Origin: JACVRN01 sp035276685
GTDB lineage: Bacteria; Acidobacteriota; Blastocatellia; Pyrinomonadales; Pyrinomonadaceae
Reading direction: 5' to 3'
Length of the DNA stretch: 64,000 nucleotides
Assembly: GCA_035276685.1 (NCBI GenBank)
Contig: DATELK010000039.1
Location: 15,416 to 79,415, forward strand
Shown one piece after another: positions 6,786 through 14,363 of this stretch. The stretch's first letter is position 1. Each line of letters opens with the position of its first letter. Under the pieces are notes generated by a model, which was not told the DNA's origin, ran no database searches, and saw nothing but the letters and a program-made list of their open reading frames with translations. The position numbers and the translations under genes are program-made.

Positions 6786-9344
6786 ATGGAAACATTAGAA
6801 CGTAATTACATCAATATAGAAGACGAGATGCGTCGCTCTTATCTGGACTACGCCATGTCCGTCATCATCGGACGTGCCTTGCCGGACGTGCGCGACGGCC
6901 TCAAGCCCGTTCACCGCAGAGTCCTCTGGGCCATGAGCGAGCTTGGAAACCAATATAACAAAGCCTACAAGAAGAGCGCGCGTGTCGTGGGCGACGTGAT
7001 AGGTAAATATCACCCGCACGGCGACACGGCAGTTTACGACACAATCGTGAGACTGGCGCAGGATTTCAACATGCGCTATCCGCTCGTTGACGGGCAGGGC
7101 AACTTCGGCTCTATCGACGGCGACGCGGCGGCCGCCATGCGATACACGGAAGTCCGCATGGCTAAAATCGCCTCGGAAGTCCTCGCAGACATAGAGAAAG
7201 AGACGGTTGACTTTAACCCTAACTATGACGAGTCGCTGTCGGAGCCAACGGTTCTGCCCACGCGCATTCCGAATCTTTTGGTCAACGGCTCTGACGGCAT
7301 CGCCGTGGGCATGGCCACCAAGATTCCGCCGCACAACCTGACCGAAGTAGTTGACGCAACGATTTCTCTGCTCAAAAAGCCCGACATCAAGATTCAGGAT
7401 TTGATGAAGATTGTCACGGGGCCAGATTTTCCCACAGGCGGCTTCATCTACGGTGGCGAGGAGCTTAAGCGCTCTTACGCCACGGGTCGCGGCGTCATAC
7501 AGATGCGCGCTCGCGCAGGCATCGACCGCATAGGTCGCGGCACGCAGGAGCGCGACGCCATTGTCATCACGGAGATTCCCTATCAGGTCAACAAGGCTCG
7601 ACTGATTGAGCGCATAGCGGAGCTGATTAACGATAAGAAGCTGGACGGAATCTCTGACCTGCGCGACGAGTCAGACCGCGACGGCATGCGAATCGTCGTG
7701 GAACTCAAGCGCGACGCCGTGCCTCAGGTCGTCCTCAACAAGCTCTACAAGCTGACGCCCATGCAATCCTCTTTCGGCGTCATCAATCTGGCGATTGTCA
7801 ACGGCCAGCCGCGCGTCCTGAACTTGAAAGAGATGCTCGAAGCCTTCGTTGACTTCCGCCGCGAGGTGGTGCGCCGCCGCACGGAGTACGAGCTTAAGAA
7901 GGCACGCGCTCGCGCTCACATACTGGAAGGCTTGAACAAAGCCCTTGATGCTCTGGACTTCATTATCGCTCTTATACGGAACGCGCGCTCCGTGGACGAG
8001 GCCAAGCAGTGGCTCACGGGCCAGATGAAGACCATGAACGAGATTAAATCATGGAAGGGCACGACCAGCGATTTAACCGTCGCGGGCTTCGTCTCAAAGC
8101 TTCAGAAGGCGATTGCGAAGCTCGCCTTCTCGGACGCGCAGGCACAGGCCATCCTTGACCTGCAACTCCGCCGCCTCTCGGCCCTTGAGCGCCAGAAGAT
8201 TCTGGACGAGTACAAGGCAATCATTCAGCTCATAGCCGAGCTGGAAGAGATTCTGGCGAACGAAGCTTCATTGCGCCGCGTTATCATCAAGGAGCTTGAG
8301 GAAGTCCGAAAAGAGTTCGGCGACGAGCGCCGCACAGAGATTGTAGAGGAAGGCGTTGAGCTTTCCATTGAAGACCTCATCGCGGACGAAGACGTGGCCA
8401 TCACCGTCACCAACAGCGGCTACATCAAGCGCACGCCTGTTACGACCTACCAGCGACAGGGGCGCGGAGGCAAGGGACGCTTCGGAGCTTCGACCGGCAA
8501 GAGCGGCGATTTCGTGGAGCACCTCTTCATAGCCTCCACGCACGCTTACATAATGATTTTCACGGACGACGGGCAGGTCTTCAAGCTTAAGGTACATGAA
8601 GTGCCGGACGCGGGGGCTTCTGCACGCGGCAAAGCGATTGTGAATCTCATCAACTTGCCGTCGAACAGAAAGCTCGCGGGTGTGGTGCCCGTGCGCGAGT
8701 TCTCGGAAGGCCGCTTCGTAGTCATGGTGACTCGTAAAGGAGTCATCAAGAAGACTGCGCTGGCCGACTTTCAGAACATACGCTCGAACGGCATCAATGC
8801 CATCAACGTTGACGAAGGCGACGAACTGCTCGACGTTGTGCTCACCGACGGCAAGAAGCGCATCTTCATAGCCACGCACAACGGCCTCGCGATTCGCTTT
8901 GACGAAGCGGACGTGCGGCCCATGGGACGAGCCACTCGCGGCGTGCGCGGCATAGACCTACGCAAGGACGACATCGTCGTGAGCCTCTGCGCCGTCTCTC
9001 CGGACGACTCTGAGAGAATGCTTTCCGTCTCAGAGCAGGGCTTCGGCAAGCAGACGAAGATAACCGATTACCGCTTCCAGTCTCGCGGCGGCAAGGGCGT
9101 CATCAACATGAAGACGACCGAGAAGACCGGCAAAGTCGTGGCCGTCTTCCCCGTCGAGGACGACTCTGAAATCATGATTATCACCCAGCAGGGCAAGCTC
9201 ATACGCATCGAGGCCGACAGCATACGCAAGACGGGGCGCTCGGCTTCCGGCGTCCGACTGATTAAGACGGACGGCGGCGACCGCGTCACCTCCGCCTCAC
9301 TCGTTGAGCCTTCGAGTGAAGAGGAAACGGTAGAAGCAGGCTGA
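6786..9344 (+). CDS. gyrA: DNA gyrase subunit A
   Basis: Breakage-reunion subunit of DNA gyrase, 852 aa. The catalytic tyrosine is Tyr120 in AAAMRYTE, and the quinolone-contact helix reads HPHGDTAVYD (76-85), with Thr81 at the E. coli Ser83 position and Asp85 at the Asp87 position. The GyrA box QGRGGKG, which separates gyrase from topoisomerase IV, is present near residue 560, followed by the beta-pinwheel C-terminal domain. ATG at 6786 follows GGAAAGG and matches the family start ETLERNYINIEDEM; the frame open back to 6636 is leader. A strong hairpin terminator follows. Confidence 0.97.
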   Translation: METLERNYINIEDEMRRSYLDYAMSVIIGRALPDVRDGLKPVHRRVLWAMSELGNQYNKAYKKSARVVGDVIGKYHPHGDTAVYDTIVRLAQDFNMRYPLVDGQGNFGSIDGDAAAAMRYTEVRMAKIASEVLADIEKETVDFNPNYDESLSEPTVLPTRIPNLLVNGSDGIAVGMATKIPPHNLTEVVDATISLLKKPDIKIQDLMKIVTGPDFPTGGFIYGGEELKRSYATGRGVIQMRARAGIDRIGRGTQERDAIVITEIPYQVNKARLIERIAELINDKKLDGISDLRDESDRDGMRIVVELKRDAVPQVVLNKLYKLTPMQSSFGVINLAIVNGQPRVLNLKEMLEAFVDFRREVVRRRTEYELKKARARAHILEGLNKALDALDFIIALIRNARSVDEAKQWLTGQMKTMNEIKSWKGTTSDLTVAGFVSKLQKAIAKLAFSDAQAQAILDLQLRRLSALERQKILDEYKAIIQLIAELEEILANEASLRRVIIKELEEVRKEFGDERRTEIVEEGVELSIEDLIADEDVAITVTNSGYIKRTPVTTYQRQGRGGKGRFGASTGKSGDFVEHLFIASTHAYIMIFTDDGQVFKLKVHEVPDAGASARGKAIVNLINLPSNRKLAGVVPVREFSEGRFVVMVTRKGVIKKTALADFQNIRSNGINAINVDEGDELLDVVLTDGKKRIFIATHNGLAIRFDEADVRPMGRATRGVRGIDLRKDDIVVSLCAVSPDDSERMLSVSEQGFGKQTKITDYRFQSRGGKGVINMKTTEKTGKVVAVFPVEDDSEIMIITQQGKLIRIEADSIRKTGRSASGVRLIKTDGGDRVTSASLVEPSSEEETVEAG

Positions 9345-9371
9345 AGCAAGTAGAGCCTTCGGCTAAACGAC

Positions 9372-9409
9372 AGAAGCCTCTCTTATGTTTTCACATAAGA
9401 GAGGCTTCT
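9372..9409. terminator. Bidirectional terminator hairpin after gyrA
   Basis: Perfect 16-base arms 9372-9387 and 9394-9409 with a 6-base loop, lying between gyrA and the convergent serine hydrolase gene. A short T-rich stretch follows on the plus strand. Confidence 0.85.
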
Positions 9410-9435
9410 TAATTTGCTGAGCATACCGCTCGCCG

Positions 9436-10527
9436 TTAATCCGGCAGAAAAATATCCTGAATTGTTTCGGGCCAGACCAAAAGCTCTCCTCTATTTGACA
9501 TGACTATAACGGTGAAGCGTCTTTCGGGGATGCGCTTAATCATGCTCTGGAATCCTTTGAAGTTCCCGTGAGAGGCGACGTACCAGACGTTGGCGAATCT
9601 TCCTTTGGCGGCGAACTCCGCGAGCCAGCCGAAGCCGTACGGCGTTGGCCTGCCGTTATTCAATCTGGCCGGGGCGGAGGCCATTTTCAGAGAAGACTCT
9701 TTCATCAGCTTCTCCGTGTAAAAGCTCTGATCCCACTTGTAGAGGTCTTCCAGAGTCGAGTAGACGCCTCCCGCGCCGGTCGTGAAAGCCTCGTAATCGT
9801 TCGGCTCCCAGCGCCCGTTCGTTAAGCTATAGCCGCGTGCGCGCCCTCGCGTGTTCACTCCCGCTTCATCGGCCACGAAGGTATGCTTCATGCCCAGAGG
9901 CGTGAAGATGTTCTTCTTGAGAAACGCTGAGAACGGCTCGCCCGCAACCTTCTCCACAATCATGGCCAGCAGGACGTAGCCCGAGTTGCTGTAAGACCAC
10001 TTCTCGCCCGGCTGAAAGAGCACGCGGTTCTCGCGCAAGAGAAGCTCGACCACGTCCTTATTTTTCCACCCGGCGTTGTTGTCCTTGATTACGTCCAGGT
10101 GGTCTATGAGTCCGGAGGTGTGAGTCAGTATCTGTCGAAGGTTGAGGGTCGAAGCGAAGCCCTTAAACTCGGGGAAATATTTTATCAACTGGTCGTCGTA
10201 GCTGAGCCTTCCCTGCTCGGCCAGCATTATGATTGCGGCGGCGGTGAACTGCTTCGCGATGGAGGCTATGTAGAAGGGCGTGTCGGCTCGCATGGGCTGT
10301 CCTGATGACAGGTCTGCCACGCCGTAAGCCTTGTTAAAGAGAACTCTCCCGTCCCTGATAACCATCACAGCCAGGCCCGGCTCTGATGGATTGACCTTAC
10401 TTTTTATCAAGGCGTCGAGTTGTTCTTCAGGCCCGGCCTTCTGCGCGAAAGCAATCGCCTGCGTCTGCGTGATAGCTGTTAAAAGATAGAGGGAGATTAA
10501 GGCAACAAGCCGCAGCCGCTTTTTCAT
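9436..10527 (-). CDS. Exported serine hydrolase, beta-lactamase (class C/PBP) fold
   Basis: A 363-residue secreted protein of the beta-lactamase/DD-peptidase/esterase superfamily. An N-terminal signal peptide (KKRLRLVALISLYLLTA, predicted cleavage near residue 29) is followed by the catalytic SxxK motif SIAK at 89-92, LTHTSGL at 134-140 and the YxN motif YSN at 179-181. The later HGNFKGF could supply the KTG-box equivalent. Such proteins may be D-alanyl-D-alanine carboxypeptidases, esterases or D-aminopeptidases; the motifs do not separate these. It is a single gene convergent to gyrA, with the usual AGG-containing ribosome site upstream of ATG at 10527. Confidence 0.88.
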   Translation of the reverse strand: MKKRLRLVALISLYLLTAITQTQAIAFAQKAGPEEQLDALIKSKVNPSEPGLAVMVIRDGRVLFNKAYGVADLSSGQPMRADTPFYIASIAKQFTAAAIIMLAEQGRLSYDDQLIKYFPEFKGFASTLNLRQILTHTSGLIDHLDVIKDNNAGWKNKDVVELLLRENRVLFQPGEKWSYSNSGYVLLAMIVEKVAGEPFSAFLKKNIFTPLGMKHTFVADEAGVNTRGRARGYSLTNGRWEPNDYEAFTTGAGGVYSTLEDLYKWDQSFYTEKLMKESSLKMASAPARLNNGRPTPYGFGWLAEFAAKGRFANVWYVASHGNFKGFQSMIKRIPERRFTVIVMSNRGELLVWPETIQDIFLPD

Positions 10528-10640
10528 GAAGTATTAACCTTCCGTGGCGAGATTTGTGGAGAACTAAAACAGTTAGTGTCGCTCGCGCGCGGAAGGTCGC
10601 AAACTTTCGGCCCGTTACGAATTAATGGATGGATGGCCGA

Positions 10641-11423
10641 TTAGACGGAGAGATTTTCCGGCGCGCCTTCGCCTTCGACCCAGACTTCGCCGTCCTCATA
10701 AAACTCCTTCTTCCAGATGGGGACGGTGCGCTTCAACTCCTTGATGGCCCACTCGCAGGCTTCGAAGGCGGCGCGGCGGTGCGGCGCGCTGACGCTTATG
10801 ACGACGCTGGTCTCGCCTATTTCCAGACGGCCCGTGCGATGCACTATGCCTATATGCGCTATGTCGAAGAGCTCGTGCGCGGTGCGGCAAAGCCGCTGCA
10901 TCTCGCTCAGGGCCATAGGCGCGTAGGCTTCGTAAACCAGATAGAGCGAGCGACGCCCGCGTGTCCACTCGCGCACGTAGCCGTCGAGCGTGACGGTCGC
11001 GCCGCATTCAGGCGGGACGACGCGACGGGCGACATGGCCCACGTCAATCGGCTCTGTCGTCAGCTCGCAGAAGTCCCTGGCGCCCGGCTCTTCAGTTTTA
11101 CTTTCCGTTGCCGCCGCTCCACCGCTCACGGGAGGAAAGACGGCCAGCTCGTCGCCGTCAAGAATTTCGCGCGCGGCGTTCAGCGGCGCATACTGCTGGT
11201 TGACTGCGAAGAGCAGCGAGCGCCCGAAGCGTCGAAGCTCAGGGTATCGCTTGAGAATCTCTTCAAAAGCATCTGCGGCCGTGGAAGCAGAGCGCAAAGC
11301 AAGTCCTGCTTCGTCGCACCCGGCGGCGTCGCGCGCCGCGCCGAAGAAGAGCACGCGAACCGTTACCTCTTCCGCTTCCAACGCATCGCTTCCGGTCTTT
11401 CCTGCGCGCCCTTCGCTCGTCAT
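10641..11423 (-). CDS. moaX: Fused molybdopterin synthase, MoaD-MoaE
   Basis: Converts cyclic pyranopterin monophosphate to molybdopterin. Residues about 20-102 are a MoaD ubiquitin-like domain (VRVLFFGAARDAAG ... LAVFPPVSGG) whose thiocarboxylate-bearing Gly-Gly is at 101-102. After a 15-residue acidic linker, residues 118-260 are MoaE (GYVREWTRGRRSLYLVYEAYAPMA, HRTGRLEIGE, KRTVPIWKKEF). In separate subunits the MoaD Gly-Gly must be a free C-terminus, so this internal one implies proteolytic release, as is known for mycobacterial MoaX. ATG at 11423, 4 bases past the upstream stop, is chosen; an ATG at 11441 would overlap that gene by 14 bases. No other moa gene is nearby. Confidence 0.9.
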   Translation of the reverse strand: MTSEGRAGKTGSDALEAEEVTVRVLFFGAARDAAGCDEAGLALRSASTAADAFEEILKRYPELRRFGRSLLFAVNQQYAPLNAAREILDGDELAVFPPVSGGAAATESKTEEPGARDFCELTTEPIDVGHVARRVVPPECGATVTLDGYVREWTRGRRSLYLVYEAYAPMALSEMQRLCRTAHELFDIAHIGIVHRTGRLEIGETSVVISVSAPHRRAAFEACEWAIKELKRTVPIWKKEFYEDGEVWVEGEGAPENLSV

Positions 11424-11427
11424 ATGG

Positions 11428-12129
11428 CTATTCCAGGTCAATCTTCTTTCCGGCGTGGCCGTTCGATTTGGCTATCCTGTGCATCCTCGCACGCTCCTCG
11501 TAGCCGGGCAGCGCGCGTGCCAGCAGGTCTCTCAGCCTCTTCAGTCTCTCCGAAGTCGAGCGCATCTCCAGCATCTCGGCCTTCGCTTCCACGTCAATCT
11601 CCATAGCCGCCGCCACCAGAAAGGAGAGCTGTTCGGGGTCAACGTCCGGAATCTCAGGCAGGCTGGCCCGCTCGTCGTTGATGATGCGAACGGCGAGCGC
11701 TATGCGCTGAAAGAGCGCGGAGACTTCCTGCGCGCTTCGCGCCAGAGCCGCTTCATCCTCCGCGTCGTCCTCAAAGAAGCTGACGGCTCCGACAAGGTAC
11801 GGGTCGCCGTGCTCAAGATACTCCTCCACTCGATAACGAATCAGTCCCACGGTGAGAATGTTCGAGCGCCCGTCCGGCATAGGCTGAACTTCCGTGACTT
11901 CCGCGACGCAGCCTATGTGGCCGACGGGCGGCACGGTGCTTTCGGAGCCGAGCGAGTCGTAGTAGGAGAGTCCGAACAGGTTATCGCGCAGTCGTATGTC
12001 TTCCAGCATGCGGCGGTAACGCGACTCGAAGATGTGCAGCGGCATGGGCACGCCCGGAAACAGCACGACCGGCAAAGGGAATAGCGGCAACTCTCGCACG
12101 CCGCGCACTCTGTCAAGAGAATCACTCAT
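11428..12129 (-). CDS. LON substrate-binding (N-terminal) domain protein
   Basis: A 233-residue soluble protein consisting of the N-terminal substrate-binding domain of Lon protease without the ATPase or protease parts. The diagnostic opening RELPLFPLPVVLFPGVPMPLHIFE is followed by RYRRMLED and VGHIGCVAEVTEVQPMPDGR, the classic pattern of this domain. The C-terminus is helical and charged. Stand-alone versions are widespread and of unknown function, presumably recognising unfolded segments. It sits directly upstream of moaX with a 4-base gap, suggesting shared transcription, although no functional link is obvious. Confidence 0.9.
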   Translation of the reverse strand: MSDSLDRVRGVRELPLFPLPVVLFPGVPMPLHIFESRYRRMLEDIRLRDNLFGLSYYDSLGSESTVPPVGHIGCVAEVTEVQPMPDGRSNILTVGLIRYRVEEYLEHGDPYLVGAVSFFEDDAEDEAALARSAQEVSALFQRIALAVRIINDERASLPEIPDVDPEQLSFLVAAAMEIDVEAKAEMLEMRSTSERLKRLRDLLARALPGYEERARMHRIAKSNGHAGKKIDLE

Positions 12130-12147
12130 TTTAGAAAAGTGATGCGT

Positions 12148-12195
12148 GATGAGTAGTGAGCGAAAGACATTCTCGTCTTTTACTCACTACTCATC
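12148..12195. repeat. Palindromic repeat, family B, overlapping the end of sbcD
   Basis: Outer arms 12148-12160 and 12183-12195 are perfect 13-base inverted complements, with a second internal pair at 12163-12168 and 12175-12180. The right arm is part of the SbcD coding sequence and encodes its last residues (SSE and stop), so the palindrome has become the C-terminus of that protein. Confidence 0.8.
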
Positions 12196-13544
12196 GCTGC
12201 TGTCGTTGCGTTGCGCTCTATGGCGCTCAGTCCGGCGGCGGTCGGCATCTCCTGGCTTGCGGCCTTCACAGGCTGCGCTTCGTTGGTTGAGCCGTCGAGC
12301 TTCTCTTCGATTAGCTTAAGAATCTTGTCGGGCGATTCCTGGCTGAGCACTAGGCGCTTGGATTCTATGACAAGCTCAGCCATGTCGCGCGCACGCTCGC
12401 GAAAGCGCGCGTCCCTGGCTATAAGGTCTTCTATGATGCGGCGCTCGCGCTCGTGTCGCGGTGCCTGCGCGTCCATGCCCGCGGCGACGGCGTACTCTAC
12501 CGGCACGCTCTGGTTACGCATCATGACGTGCAGAGCATGCGTCTTCTCTTCTATCTCCTCGCGCATGCGCCGAAGCTCAAGCAGTGAGTTTTTAAACCCT
12601 AGCTGGCCGCGCAGCGTGACTTCTATAATCGGAGCGGGCGCGTCGGAATCCTCGTCATGCCTGCGAGCCTCGCGCTCGACCGTCTCCATCAGACTGTGGT
12701 AGACGGCCTCCGGGTCAGCGAGGCCCGAAACGTCCACTGAGAGGCGCTGGAAGGGGCGCTGCGTGTAGTCGCTTATATGCTCGGCGCGTATCTTATGGTC
12801 GTCGTCAACTTCTACGAGATAGAGCCCGCGCTCTTCCCTGTACTCGTCAATCGCCGTGGGCTCAAGCGAGCCGGGATTGAAGGCCCAGTTGTCTATGTCG
12901 AAGCGCTTGTGCGTGTGCCCTAGCGCAACGTAATCGGCGAACGACTTAAGCTCTGTCAGCTTGGCTATGGTCAGGGCCGGGATGGGACGCTTAATCTGTC
13001 CCTCAACGTCCGTGTGCAGCATGAGGATGTTGAAGAGCCCCTCAATGCGCGCGTCGCGCATGGCGTCCGCCAGCAGCGGGATGGCAGTGTTGGCGCTCGC
13101 GCCGTACCAGTTCGAGCCGAAGATGCGCGCCCCGGCTATGTCCACGTAAGAGCCCGTGCGGTCGTCCTCGTCCCACGCGGTCAGCTCAAAGCGGCCGCTC
13201 TCGATGACAGGCTCAAGCAGTATCAGGTACTCCCACTGCGAGAGCGAGCGCATCCAGCTAAACTCCGTGAGCGCGTCCCGCTGGTCGTGATTGCCTTCTA
13301 TGGCGACGACGGGGATGCCCGCCGCTTTCAGCTCCTTGAGTCCGACCATAGCGTGATTCATGGCCTGCGGGTCAACGTTGCGGCGGTCGAAAAAGTCGCC
13401 GCAGATGAGGACGAAGTCTACGCGATTCGGGATAGCATGCTTTTCAATCACGTCCCTCCACGCGCGGAAGAAATCCTTCGTGCGCTCTTCCAGATTGTAG
13501 CGGCGGCAGCCCAGATGAATGTCTGCTATGTGAAGAAACTTCAT
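12180..13544 (-). CDS. sbcD: DNA repair exonuclease, SbcD/Mre11 family
   Basis: A calcineurin-like metallophosphoesterase acting as the nuclease of an SbcCD/Mre11-Rad50-type complex that processes hairpins and double-strand ends. All five metal motifs are seen in order: ADIHLG (7-12), GDFFDRR, GNHD, LHTD and GHTHK. The protein is about 454 residues with a capping domain and a charged helical C-terminus that could bind an SbcC coiled coil. ATG at 13544 (MKFLHIADIHLG) matches the family start; an ATG three codons upstream also exists. No sbcC lies on either side. The last codons are supplied by a palindromic repeat. Confidence 0.92.
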   Translation of the reverse strand: MKFLHIADIHLGCRRYNLEERTKDFFRAWRDVIEKHAIPNRVDFVLICGDFFDRRNVDPQAMNHAMVGLKELKAAGIPVVAIEGNHDQRDALTEFSWMRSLSQWEYLILLEPVIESGRFELTAWDEDDRTGSYVDIAGARIFGSNWYGASANTAIPLLADAMRDARIEGLFNILMLHTDVEGQIKRPIPALTIAKLTELKSFADYVALGHTHKRFDIDNWAFNPGSLEPTAIDEYREERGLYLVEVDDDHKIRAEHISDYTQRPFQRLSVDVSGLADPEAVYHSLMETVEREARRHDEDSDAPAPIIEVTLRGQLGFKNSLLELRRMREEIEEKTHALHVMMRNQSVPVEYAVAAGMDAQAPRHERERRIIEDLIARDARFRERARDMAELVIESKRLVLSQESPDKILKLIEEKLDGSTNEAQPVKAASQEMPTAAGLSAIERNATTAAMSSE

Positions 13545-13695
13545 GACACACATTATACGCTATTGAATAAGATGAAGGCGAAAGAATAGAGGTCTGTGAA
13601 GCGGCCGGTACTGGCCTACGTTTCCCGCCGCCCGGATTTTGTTTATACTGTCCGTGTTTTAGAATCCCGCAGAGGCCACGAAGCTTTCAGAGAAG

Positions 13696-14265
13696 TTGAA
13701 CGAGACAGGCTCCAAAAACATCACGCGGCTGCTGCTTGAGCTGACGGGCGGAAACGCGGCGGCCATTGACGCTCTGCTGCCTCTCATCTACGATGAGCTG
13801 CGTAGCCTTGCGGCCAACTACCTGCGTCGAGAGCGTCCAGACCATACTTTGCAGCCGACCGCGCTCGTACACGAGGCTTACCTGCGCATGGTTGACCAGA
13901 CGCAGGTCAACTGGCAGAACCGGGCGCACTTCTTCGGCGTCGCCGCACAGATGATGCGCCGCATACTCGTTGACCACGCGCGGGCTCACAACGCGGGCAA
14001 ACGCGGCGCGGATTTTCAGAAGCTCTCCCTGGACGACAACATTGACAAGGCCGTGGAGCGCAGCGGCGAGTTGATAGCCCTGGACGAAGCGCTCAAAGAG
14101 CTGGTCGAAGTGGATAGCCAGAAAGCGCGCATAGTCGAGCTTAGATACTTCGGCGGGCTCTCGTTTGAAGAGACGGCAGAGGTGCTGGGCGTCTCGGCCG
14201 TCACGGTCAAGCGCCACTGGCGCATGGCGCGGGCGTGGCTCTTCGGTAGAATGAAGGGGGAATGA
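13696..14265 (+). CDS. ECF sigma factor (Gemmata/planctomycete-type, TIGR02999-like)
   Basis: An alternative RNA polymerase sigma factor of 189 residues. Region 2 spans DALLPLIYDELRSLAANYLRRER ... PTALVHEAYLRMV, and region 4 spans LRYFGGLSFEETAEVLGVSAVTVKRHWRMARAWL near the C-terminus, the typical helix-turn-helix of the group first named from Gemmata. These ECFs usually have no anti-sigma factor; they are encoded beside a Ser/Thr kinase that is thought to control them, exactly the arrangement seen here with the kinase 98 bases downstream. The start is TTG at 13696, the only start codon that keeps the conserved N-terminus, so it is less certain than the rest. Confidence 0.9.
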   Translation: MNETGSKNITRLLLELTGGNAAAIDALLPLIYDELRSLAANYLRRERPDHTLQPTALVHEAYLRMVDQTQVNWQNRAHFFGVAAQMMRRILVDHARAHNAGKRGADFQKLSLDDNIDKAVERSGELIALDEALKELVEVDSQKARIVELRYFGGLSFEETAEVLGVSAVTVKRHWRMARAWLFGRMKGE

Positions 14266-14363
14266 CGTAGCAACCGCGATGAAGAGCCTTCGGCCACACT
14301 CAGTTTGATTAGAATCCGTTATCTCCCCTTTCATCTATAATCGCACCGCCTCATCTTCTTTTT

